Source: a virus. Taken from it: a stretch of DNA of 20,099 bases. Where the stretch lies: positions 1 through 20,099 of the IMG/VR virus record IMGVR_UViG_3300037338_000004; one strand, 5' to 3'. Below are positions 6,021-12,062 of the stretch, in pieces. Each line of letters begins with the position of its first letter. Position 1 is the stretch's first letter. The notes beneath the pieces were generated by a model, which did no database searches, was not told the origin of the DNA, and worked only from the letters and a program-made list of their open reading frames with translations. The position numbers were made by a program, and so were the translations under genes.

Positions 6021-7187
6021 ATGTCTGAGTTCATCATTGCTCAGTCTGAAGCCCGCAACAACCTCATCATGCAGGTTCGAGATGTTATCGAAACAGCAGA
6101 GACTGAGTCACGCGGGCTAGACCAGGCTGACACAAACAAAATCACCGCTATGGAAGCCGACATCGCAAAGCTAGACGAGTCAATCGCCTTTGCCAAGCGT
6201 AGCGAAGAGCGCAAGGTTGAGGCATCCGCTGCAGCTAAGGGATTTATCCCATCGGTATCAGCAGAGCGTTCAGCAACTGAGATCCTGCGGAACATTGCAG
6301 AAACACGCGGAGCACACACCTTTGAGCGCCGCACACTTGTCAGCACTGACAACACTGTCCCAAAGAGCTTCTACGATGAGGTATACGCAATCGCGCGTCT
6401 ATCTGGCCCGCTTCTAGAAACCTCTGAGGTTATCAACACAACCGAAGGCAACCAGCTCACCATCCCAACGTTGACCGCTTACAGCGTCGCAACCATCAAG
6501 GGTCAAGGCGCTGCGATAGATGCAAGTGACCCAACCTTTAGCTCAATCACTTTGGGTGCTTTCAAGTACTCATTCTTGATTCAGGCAGCCAACGAGCTAG
6601 TAACCGATGCCGGATTCGACCTAGGTTCTTACCTTGCAAACCAAGCTGGTCAGGCTATGGGCTTTGGGGTCAACGCTGGACTAACAACTGGAACTGGGAC
6701 TGTCGAGCCAACTGGTATCGTAACTGCTTCAGGTTCTGGAGTAACTGGTGGCACTGGCGTAGCTGGACTATTCACTACCGATCAGCTCATTGACCTTGCT
6801 TACTCAGTAGACGGCGCTGTCCGTAGACTGCCAGGCGCGGCTTACATGGCTAACAGCTCAACCGTAGGCAAAATCCGCAAGTTGAAAGACGGCGATGGAA
6901 CTTACCTGTACCAGATTGGTCAGACCGGCGCAGCAGGCGGAGACACATTCGCAGGCTTCAACGTGGTCGAGAACCCTCACATGGCAGACGTAGGCACTAA
7001 CGCTAAGTCGGTTTTGTTCGGTGACTTGAACAGCTACAAGGTAAGAATGGCTGGTGGCCTAGATGTTGCCTCGAGCCAGGAGTTCGCCTTTGGCAACGAC
7101 CTCACCACCTGGAGATTCCTGATGCGCGTCGACGGCAACTTGACACACGCCGCACACGTAAAGAGTTTCAAGGGCGCTGCTTCCTAG
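6021..7187 (+). CDS. Major capsid protein, HK97 fold
   Basis: This 388-residue protein is of normal length for the HK97 family. Residues 1 to about 70 are charged and helical (coiled-coil-like), as in a delta domain removed by the prohead protease; the cut probably falls between about 70 and 115. The rest matches the family: an N-arm and E-loop region around 113-175, the spine-helix region around 190-220 with AANELVTDAGFDLGSYLANQ, then GTVEPTGIV at 227-234 and the A-domain segment GDLNSYKVRMAGGLDV at 334-349. It forms the icosahedral shell. The gene stands alone between two terminators with an AT-rich promoter-like region and a strong ribosome site, consistent with very high expression. Confidence 0.95.
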   Translation: MSEFIIAQSEARNNLIMQVRDVIETAETESRGLDQADTNKITAMEADIAKLDESIAFAKRSEERKVEASAAAKGFIPSVSAERSATEILRNIAETRGAHTFERRTLVSTDNTVPKSFYDEVYAIARLSGPLLETSEVINTTEGNQLTIPTLTAYSVATIKGQGAAIDASDPTFSSITLGAFKYSFLIQAANELVTDAGFDLGSYLANQAGQAMGFGVNAGLTTGTGTVEPTGIVTASGSGVTGGTGVAGLFTTDQLIDLAYSVDGAVRRLPGAAYMANSSTVGKIRKLKDGDGTYLYQIGQTGAAGGDTFAGFNVVENPHMADVGTNAKSVLFGDLNSYKVRMAGGLDVASSQEFAFGNDLTTWRFLMRVDGNLTHAAHVKSFKGAAS

Positions 7188-7207
7188 CCTCTTGATCTAG
7201 ACCGAGG

Positions 7208-7240
7208 CCCTCAGTAGTTTTAGGTTGCTACTGGGGGTTT
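7208..7240 (+). terminator. Intrinsic terminator after the capsid gene
   Basis: CCCTCAGTAG (7208-7217) pairs with CTACTGGGGG (7228-7237) over 10 positions with one G.U pair, around a 10-base loop, followed by TTT. The T tract is short, so termination may be partial, giving lower expression downstream than for the capsid gene. Confidence 0.7.
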
Positions 7241-7255
7241 CGCTATGTTCTGAGT

Positions 7256-7261
7256 TATGCT
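7256..7261 (+). promoter_or_regulatory. -10-like element of a probable leaderless promoter for the sugar cassette
   Basis: TATGCT lies exactly 6 bases before the ATG at 7268, and no Shine-Dalgarno is present before that ATG. In actinobacteria a -10 box of type TAnnnT at this distance places transcription start on or next to the start codon. No good -35 box is seen. It follows the capsid terminator directly. Confidence 0.4.
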
Positions 7262-7267
7262 TTCCCT

Positions 7268-8446
7268 ATGACCCATAACCTAAAGGGCGTAATCTCCCTA
7301 GCATCGAATACCCCAGGCATGCCAACAGGCTACGGCGTACAGGGCCGGCTGCTAATAGACAAGATGACCGAGGCAGGCTTATCAGTAGCCGCGCTATCCA
7401 ACTACGGCTTAGAGGGCGCTATGTCCTCTATCAAGACTAGACACGCAATCGTGCCTCACTACCCACGCGGAAACACTCTCTACTCAGGCGATGTCATAAA
7501 GCCATTTCACGAGCATCACCTGGCGGGGCGTGAGCTTCCTAACTTTGTCTTGACCCTCTACGATGTATGGGTTTATCTAGGCATGCCACTAGATGAAATT
7601 CAGATGGTATCTTGGACACCGCTAGACCATGAGACTATGCCGCCGAAGGTAGAGCAGTGGTCTCGGCAAAAGAATGTCACGCCTCTAGCCATGTCACCCT
7701 TTGGTCAAAAATCCTTTGAGGATAAAGGAATAGAAAGCTTTTACATTCCTCACGCTTTTAATAGCTCCTACAAGCCAACCCAGCTAATAGCTCAAACCCC
7801 AGTACGCGAATACATGGGGCTAAAGAATTCAGACTTCTTAGTTGGCATGGTGAGCGCAAACAAAGCAAACGGACAACTACACCGCAAGGCTTACGCCGAG
7901 AACCTTTTAGCCTTTGCAATGTTTCGAGCCAAGCACCCTGACGCTTATCTATACATTCACGCAGACCCGACAAAGATGTTTGGCGGCTTTGACCTTATAA
8001 ACCTGATGAAGCGGATGGGGATACCAGAAGACAGCGTGCTATTTCCCGAGCGTGATAAAATGCGCTTTGGGTATTCAGATCAAGAGATGGCTGCCCTTTA
8101 CACCGGCATGGATGTCTTACTGCACGTGAGCTACGGTGAGGGCTTTGGAGTCCCAGCAATTGAGGCGCAGGCTTGCGGCACTAGAGTAATCGGTTCATCC
8201 TGGGCAGCAACCCCTGATTTGCTATCAGATGATTCTTGGCTGGTTGAGGGCCAACCCTTTTGGGATGAAGCTCAGAACGCTTTTTTTAGAATCCCGCTAA
8301 TACCTTCAATCCTAAACTCGCTAGAGCTGTCCTATAAAGCAGACAGGGGAACAAGCTCAGCGTCAATTGAGTTTGCTAAGGAATTCCACATTGACAAGGT
8401 TTGGAATAACTACTGGTTGCCATTCCTAAAGGAGAAGCTTAAATGA
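7268..8446 (+). CDS. GT-B fold glycosyltransferase (GT4-like)
   Basis: This 392-residue protein resembles retaining GT-B glycosyltransferases. The N-terminal domain carries a loop GMPTGYGVQG (residues 17-26) and SWTPLDHE (115-122). The C-terminal donor domain carries VGMVSANKANGQLHRK (192-207), an alternating core, and the signature EGFGVPAIEA at 291-300 with the E-x7-E pair E291/E299, then CGTRVIGSS. The family transfers sugars from nucleotide donors to sugars, lipids or proteins. No signal peptide or membrane helix is seen, so it would act in the cytoplasm. It overlaps the next gene by four bases (ATGA). Placed between capsid and connector genes with a second transferase and a cytidylyltransferase, it may glycosylate virion proteins or a host glycan; which is not known. 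Confidence 0.88.
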   Translation: MTHNLKGVISLASNTPGMPTGYGVQGRLLIDKMTEAGLSVAALSNYGLEGAMSSIKTRHAIVPHYPRGNTLYSGDVIKPFHEHHLAGRELPNFVLTLYDVWVYLGMPLDEIQMVSWTPLDHETMPPKVEQWSRQKNVTPLAMSPFGQKSFEDKGIESFYIPHAFNSSYKPTQLIAQTPVREYMGLKNSDFLVGMVSANKANGQLHRKAYAENLLAFAMFRAKHPDAYLYIHADPTKMFGGFDLINLMKRMGIPEDSVLFPERDKMRFGYSDQEMAALYTGMDVLLHVSYGEGFGVPAIEAQACGTRVIGSSWAATPDLLSDDSWLVEGQPFWDEAQNAFFRIPLIPSILNSLELSYKADRGTSSASIEFAKEFHIDKVWNNYWLPFLKEKLK

Positions 8447-9090
8447 TTCCAGTGCTAGGGTTCGCCACACTATCCCGCTTTGATCTAGCGCAGAGACTGC
8501 TCGACTCGATAGATTACCCAGTCGAGCATCTAGTCATCGTAGACAATTCGGGGATTGACAAGTTCAGACCCCACATTCCTAGAACTGTGAAGAACATTTG
8601 GCTGCTTAGGATGCCTTTTGGTCTTGGGGCGAACGGTGCTTGGAATCTAATCATCAAGTCCACACCTCACGCGCCTTACTGGGTAATTCCAAATGATGAT
8701 GCTTATTTTGCACCTGGCGCTCTAAAAGCAATCGCTGAAGGCGTTCAGACGGACAAGTTCAACTTCGTTGATGTGATTCCCTCATGGTCGTGTGTAATCC
8801 CCACACAGGGCAGCGTAGGGCGTGCTGGGCTATGGGATGAATCTTTCCACCCAATTTACTTTGATGATGACGATTATCATTGGCGTATGAAAGAGCTAGG
8901 GGTTGAGTTTCATACTATTGACGCAAAGGTTTACCATGACAACTCATCAACTATCAAGAACGGTTATGAGCAAAGCAATGCTAGGACTTATCAAACCAAC
9001 GCTAAATTATTCCAGCACAAGCAGAACTTGAACATACTAAAAGAGCTTGGCTGGTCACTACAAGTAAGAAGGGAAAACAAATGGGACTGA
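8443..9090 (+). CDS. GT-A fold glycosyltransferase (GT2-like)
   Basis: This 215-residue protein has a compact GT-A core. The N-terminal nucleotide-binding strand-helix holds ATLSRFDLAQRLL and VIVDNSG (residues 31-37), NDDAYF at 84-89 supplies the DxD-like metal/donor site, and WDESFHPIYFDDDDYHWR at 131-148 has the family's acidic pair before a YxxR-type helix. H165 in KVYHDNSST is placed like the metal-binding histidine of related enzymes. It is predicted soluble. GGAG lies 10 bases before the ATG, inside the preceding gene, and the two genes overlap by four bases; the next gene starts 10 bases before its end. The tight overlaps show these three genes work as one unit. The donor and acceptor are unknown. 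Confidence 0.85.
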   Translation: MIPVLGFATLSRFDLAQRLLDSIDYPVEHLVIVDNSGIDKFRPHIPRTVKNIWLLRMPFGLGANGAWNLIIKSTPHAPYWVIPNDDAYFAPGALKAIAEGVQTDKFNFVDVIPSWSCVIPTQGSVGRAGLWDESFHPIYFDDDDYHWRMKELGVEFHTIDAKVYHDNSSTIKNGYEQSNARTYQTNAKLFQHKQNLNILKELGWSLQVRRENKWD

Positions 9091-9500
9091 TTTACACCGG
9101 AGGCACTTTTGATTTGTTCCACGCTAACCATGTCCGATTCCTCGCACGCTGCGCAGAGCTAGGGGATGTTGTCATATCGCTCAACACTGATGAGTTTATA
9201 ACAAAATACAAAGGCAAGCCGCCAATCATGACCTATGAGGAACGCAGGGTTGTCTTGAAAGCTTGTAAGTATGTCTCGGCTGTTGTTGAGAACTACGGCG
9301 GCGCGGATAGCAAGCTTGCAATTGAAGCGGTTTGGCCTGACATTATTGCTATCGGCTCAGACTGGGCGCGTAGGGATTATCACAAGCAGATGGGCTTTGA
9401 CCAAGACTGGCTAGATAACATGGACATCTCACTGATTTACATTCCTTACGGTGAGGGCGCAAGCTCCACAGAGATAAAGCGCAGGGTAAAGGTAGACTAG
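9081..9500 (+). CDS. TagD-like cytidylyltransferase
   Basis: This 139-residue protein has the length and motifs of glycerol-3-phosphate cytidylyltransferase-like enzymes: GGTFDLFHANH at 7-17 (nucleotide-binding GTFDxxHxGH, here with N16 instead of glycine), SLNTDEFITKYKGKPP at 33-48, YEERRVVLKACKYV at 52-65, IGSDWARRDY at 91-100 and GEGASSTEIKRR at 124-135 (the ISTTxI motif). Such enzymes join CTP to a phosphorylated alcohol, for example giving CDP-glycerol, the building block of teichoic-acid-type polymers. Other members activate different substrates, including nucleoside-diphosphate sugar precursors. Overlap with the upstream transferase suggests it makes an activated group for that pair or modifies the acceptor. 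Family sure, substrate unsure. Confidence 0.85.
   Translation: MGLIYTGGTFDLFHANHVRFLARCAELGDVVISLNTDEFITKYKGKPPIMTYEERRVVLKACKYVSAVVENYGGADSKLAIEAVWPDIIAIGSDWARRDYHKQMGFDQDWLDNMDISLIYIPYGEGASSTEIKRRVKVD
9493..9498 (+). promoter_or_regulatory. -10-like element before connector gene
   Basis: TAGACT (in TAGACTAG) lies exactly 6 bases before the ATG at 9505, the same spacing as at 7256 and 19157. It overlaps the stop of the cytidylyltransferase gene. AGGGGC directly before the ATG is too close to work well as a ribosome site. It could restart transcription of head-tail genes after the sugar cassette. Part of the motif is coding, so it may be chance. Confidence 0.3.
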
Positions 9501-9504
9501 GGGC

Positions 9505-10107
9505 ATGGCCATAACCAACGGATATTGCACGCTTGCTCAAGTCAAAGCGGCGCTTAGAATAACTGACGCGGTAGATGACGGACTTCTAGAAATGGCAGTC
9601 GAGTCTGCAAGCCGAGCAATTGACAACTACACCAACCGAAACTTCTATAAGACCGCAACCGCTGTCTCCCGAATCTTTGCAGCTCGCGATGCCTTCACTT
9701 GTGAAATGGATGACTTGGTTTCCTTGACCTCGCTCAAGACAAGCTCAGCAGACGCTCAATCGGTTTATGACATCACCTGGTCAACCACCGACTATCAGCT
9801 AGAACCACTCAACGGAATCGTAGATGGCAGGTCAACACCCTTTACAAGGATTAGGGCAACCGATGACTACACCTTCCAGACCCTTGACGGCGAAGCAACG
9901 GTTCAGGTTACCGGCGTATTTGGATTTGATTCCATCCCAATTGACATCACACAGGCAACAGTCATTCAGTCCAGCCGAATCTTCAAGCGCCTAGATTCCC
10001 CACTCGGTATTATCTCAAACGACTTAGGATCTATGAGGGTCGGCTCACGCCTTGATCCAGACGTTGCTCAATTGGTTGATGGCTACCGCAGAATTAGGAT
10101 GGCCTAA
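9505..10107 (+). CDS. Head-tail connector protein (HK97 gp6-like)
   Basis: This 200-residue protein begins with the typical connector helix pattern YCTLAQVKAALRITDAVDDGLLEMAVESASRAIDNYTNRNF (residues 7-47, quoted in part: LEMAVESASRAIDNYTNR), with a first helix for DNA- or portal-facing contacts and a second that packs in the ring. The beta-rich middle and the C-terminal helix IPIDITQATVIQSSRIFKR follow. This family binds under the portal as a ring and starts the neck. It sits where the gene right after the capsid gene would normally be, but is displaced by the sugar cassette. It ends one base into the next gene (TAATG). Confidence 0.85.
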   Translation: MAITNGYCTLAQVKAALRITDAVDDGLLEMAVESASRAIDNYTNRNFYKTATAVSRIFAARDAFTCEMDDLVSLTSLKTSSADAQSVYDITWSTTDYQLEPLNGIVDGRSTPFTRIRATDDYTFQTLDGEATVQVTGVFGFDSIPIDITQATVIQSSRIFKRLDSPLGIISNDLGSMRVGSRLDPDVAQLVDGYRRIRMA

Positions 10108-10514
10108 TGGCAGACATACAATCGCTAAGAGCCGGACTCGCTGCCAACCTTGCGACTATCCCAGGGCTAAGGGTTGTCAAGGAAATCCCTGATCAACCCA
10201 ACCCACCTGTTGCAATAGTTCAGTTCTCACGCGTGGAGTATCACTTGACGAGTCAGAACGGCATGTCCGAATATACCTTTGCTATCCAAGTGTTAGTTGG
10301 CAGGGTTGACGAGCGAACAGGCCAAAGAAACTTAGACGCATACTGCTCAAGCGATTCCGCTAGTTCTGTCAGGCGTGCAGTAGAATCTAATAGGACACTA
10401 AGCGGTGTAGCTTTTGACTGCATAGTAACCGACATGTCAAGTTATGGCTCAATGGTCATGAATGACATAACCTATCTCGCGGCAGAGTTTTCTGTCCGAG
10501 TGCTTGCAAGCTAA
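10107..10514 (+). CDS. Probable tail terminator / tail completion protein
   Basis: This 135-residue protein has a helix at the start (SLRAGLAANLATIPGLRV), a PPVAIV strand, a TFAIQVLVGRVDERTGQRNLDAY strand-helix segment (about residues 57-79; quoted VGRVDERTGQRNLDAY) and a final beta strand TYLAAEFSVRVLAS. This alternation, size and position just before the tail-tube gene fit tail terminator proteins, which cap the growing tube and later join it to the neck. AGGA lies upstream of its ATG, which overlaps the connector stop by one base. Its stop codon falls inside the shared ribosome-site block of the tail-tube gene. The role is assigned from layout plus general likeness. Confidence 0.72.
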   Translation: MADIQSLRAGLAANLATIPGLRVVKEIPDQPNPPVAIVQFSRVEYHLTSQNGMSEYTFAIQVLVGRVDERTGQRNLDAYCSSDSASSVRRAVESNRTLSGVAFDCIVTDMSSYGSMVMNDITYLAAEFSVRVLAS

Positions 10515-10525
10515 CTAATAGGAGA
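10511..10525 (+). promoter_or_regulatory. Ribosome binding site of tail-tube gene, copy of the capsid one
   Basis: CTAACTAATAGGAGA, identical over 15 bases to 6002-6016, ends 4 bases before the ATG at 10530. The first bases overlap the stop codon of the preceding gene. The two genes it serves make the two most abundant virion proteins. Confidence 0.75.
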
Positions 10526-10529
10526 TCAA

Positions 10530-10943
10530 ATGGCCAAGCTAGTCCTCACGGATGTCAATGTCACCATCGGTGCTGTTGACTATTCCGCCAACATCAACCA
10601 GGTTGAGATTTCACTCTCAGCCGATTCAGTAGACACAACCGCCTTCGGCACTGCCGGTGGATGGAGAACCGAAACCGCAGGTCTAAAGTCTGGAACTTTC
10701 ACAGTTTCATTCCACACCGACTACGCAGCCGCAGGAATTGACAGCGCGCTCTACCCATTGTTTGGAACACAGGCAACTGTTGTAGTTCTTCCAAATGGAA
10801 CTGCTGTCAGCGCATCAAACCCTAGCTACACCTTCGTCACCAACGTAACCAACCTCACACCTGTGAGCGGTTCAATCGGGGACTTGGCAGTAGCGAACTT
10901 GACTTGGCCAATCACTGGCCCTGTAACTCGCGGCACAGTCTAA
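10530..10943 (+). CDS. Major tail protein (tail tube)
   Basis: This 137-residue, beta-rich protein carries the tail-tube N-terminal pattern VDYSANINQVEISLSADSVD (residues 17-36) followed by TTAFGTAGGWRTETAGLKSGT and GTFTVSFHTDY, which are typical of actinophage tube subunits. It polymerises into the tail tube around the tape measure. The protein is rich in threonine, serine and alanine and poor in lysine. It is followed by the frameshifted chaperone pair, the expected order. The strong ribosome site shared with the capsid gene fits its high copy number. Confidence 0.9.
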   Translation: MAKLVLTDVNVTIGAVDYSANINQVEISLSADSVDTTAFGTAGGWRTETAGLKSGTFTVSFHTDYAAAGIDSALYPLFGTQATVVVLPNGTAVSASNPSYTFVTNVTNLTPVSGSIGDLAVANLTWPITGPVTRGTV

Positions 10944-10967
10944 CCCCAAAAAGAAAGAAACCTAAAA

Positions 10968-11216
10968 ATGGAATTACCACTGGTAGTGCATTACCGCTCA
11001 GGCGAAAAAGAGGAAATCACCGGCTACGCCTCGGACATCATTATGTTTGAGGATAGGTTCAACATCTCATTCTCTAAAGCCGCTCAAGACTTAAGAGTGA
11101 CTTGGTTGATGTATCTTGGCTATGCTCCAACATTCGCCGCTAAGAAAACAGCGTTGAGTTTTGAAGATTGGTCGCTGACTGTCTCAGAAGTAAAAACGGC
11201 AACACCAAAAAAATAG
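10968..11216 (+). CDS. Tail assembly chaperone, short form
   Basis: This 82-residue protein ends at a TAG directly after CCA AAA AAA. It has a short beta-rich start (LPLVVHYRSGEKEEITGYASD) and a helix-containing middle, and it lies between tail tube and tape measure, where siphoviruses encode a pair of assembly chaperones expressed by frameshifting. The short form keeps the tape measure soluble and recruits tube subunits. The upstream ribosome site is weak (AAGAAAG). Sequence likeness alone is slight; the assignment rests on place, size and the slippery site at its end. Confidence 0.82.
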   Translation: MELPLVVHYRSGEKEEITGYASDIIMFEDRFNISFSKAAQDLRVTWLMYLGYAPTFAAKKTALSFEDWSLTVSEVKTATPKK

Positions 11217-11359
11217 TAGGGCTAGGCGATAGTTCTCAGCACTGGGAAATTGCCGCACTAGCTGTTGAAACTGGAATCGCTCCAAGTGTCCTGATGAAGG
11301 AAACTGAGAGGATGCGCTGGACAATGACTAGGTATCTGATTTACAGAGCGCAGCAGTAA
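10968..11359 (+). CDS. Tail assembly chaperone, long -1 frameshift fusion
   Basis: A -1 shift at A AAA AAA (11207-11213) lets ribosomes bypass the TAG at 11214 and continue in the other frame from 11213 to the TAA at 11357-11359. The fusion is 82 + 48 = 130 residues. The extension reads IVGLGDSSQHWEIAALAVET and then a helix ending MRWTMTRYLIYRAQQ, like the second chaperone of other actinophages (a WEIA-type start and a closing RW/TMxRYL helix), though it is short. The extension has no good start of its own: the frame's nearest upstream ATG lies inside the short-form gene without a ribosome site. Long and short forms are normally needed in a set ratio for tail assembly; neither is found in virions. 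Confidence 0.85.
11207..11262 (+). promoter_or_regulatory. Programmed -1 frameshift signal: slippery heptamer plus downstream stem
   Basis: The heptamer A AAA AAA is in the correct register for X XXY YYZ slippage, with a stop codon next in the zero frame. Seven bases later GCTAGGCG (11221-11228) can pair with CGC-A-CTAGC (11254-11262), eight pairs with one bulged A, and a small hairpin TTCTCA/TGGGAA (11233-11238, 11243-11248) can form in its loop. The spacer length is typical of stimulatory structures. Pairing was done by eye. Confidence 0.75.
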
Positions 11360-11364
11360 ATAGG

Positions 11365-11396
11365 AAGCCGTCTCTAATCGGGGCGGCTTTCCTTTT
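11365..11396 (+). terminator. Intrinsic terminator after tail chaperones
   Basis: AAGCCGTCTC (11365-11374) pairs with GGGGCGGCTT (11380-11389) over 10 positions with two G.U pairs around a 5-base loop, followed by TCCTTTT. It lies 6 bases after the long chaperone stop. It would lower expression of tape measure and tail-tip genes relative to the tube gene. Confidence 0.72.
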
Positions 11397-11398
11397 GG

Positions 11399-11404
11399 TA
11401 GACT
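11399..11404 (+). promoter_or_regulatory. -10-like element after the third terminator
   Basis: TAGACT lies 3 bases after the terminator and 16 bases before the ATG at 11421, leaving a short leader that contains AGAGGTGA (11410-11417), a strong ribosome site. No clear -35 box is seen. Confidence 0.3.
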
Positions 11405-11420
11405 TGGCGAGAGGTGACTA

Positions 11421-12062
11421 ATGGCTAAAGAGGCTTTCAAGATGGATGCTGACGACATCCGCAATCTACAGCGTGACCTTAGAGAGATTGAGCCTGGCCT
11501 TCTCAGGGAGTTTCGCCGCGAGCTGAAGGCAATTGCCAAGCCGGTCAATCAACAGATAAAAGCTAACATCCCCAAAGTCGAGCCGCTTAGCGGTATGGGC
11601 GCAATCGTTCAAAGCAAGTCTGGGGCTATAAGTTTCAACCAGGGTAGATTGAGGTGGGCCAGCCCAGGCGCTAGAGGATCTAGTGGCGGTAGAGTCAAAG
11701 CGGCAAGCACTAACAGTACGACAGTCTCAAGCTCGCTTAAGCGCGGTTCGCGCTCGCTAACTGCATCGTTGCTTTCAATCAGGATAAACAATCCATCGGT
11801 TGCAATGGCTGACATGGCAGGGCGAAGCGGTGGCGGTGGACAGCGCGGCAAGTCTAGGGAATACACCTACCGCAAGCGCAACGGACAAATTGTCCAGCGC
11901 AGACACTCAGTGACAACTCAGGGTCAGCACATGATTAGAAACCTCGGCAGCAGGGCATCTCGCTATGGCTGGGCAGCCCTTGAGCATAAGTTCGATCAGG
12001 TGCAACGCGAGGTCAATAAAGTAATTGACAAGTATTACAAAATAGCAAACAGAGGCAACTAA
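11421..12062 (+). CDS. HK97 gp10-like tail/neck component
   Basis: This 213-residue basic protein starts with a charged helical stretch (DADDIRNLQRDLREIEP and LLREFRRELKAIAKPVNQQI) of the kind seen at the start of HK97 gp10-family neck/tail proteins. It continues with a Ser/Gly/Arg-rich middle (about 80-150) and ends in another long helix. Family members usually lie between connector and tail-tube genes; here the gene comes after the chaperones and overlaps the tape-measure start by one base (TAATG). A strong ribosome site AGAGGTGA precedes it. A role in tail assembly is likely; the family name is offered with modest confidence. Confidence 0.58.
   Translation: MAKEAFKMDADDIRNLQRDLREIEPGLLREFRRELKAIAKPVNQQIKANIPKVEPLSGMGAIVQSKSGAISFNQGRLRWASPGARGSSGGRVKAASTNSTTVSSSLKRGSRSLTASLLSIRINNPSVAMADMAGRSGGGGQRGKSREYTYRKRNGQIVQRRHSVTTQGQHMIRNLGSRASRYGWAALEHKFDQVQREVNKVIDKYYKIANRGN

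Noticed and set aside
6190-6417. 75-codon plus-strand frame inside the capsid gene
   Set aside because: It overlaps the capsid coding sequence completely, lacks a ribosome site and shows no family likeness; it is a shadow frame.
11168-11359. Second chaperone as an independent gene from its own ATG at 11168
   Set aside because: That ATG lies inside the short chaperone gene with no ribosome site, and the slippery heptamer with correct register explains expression better.
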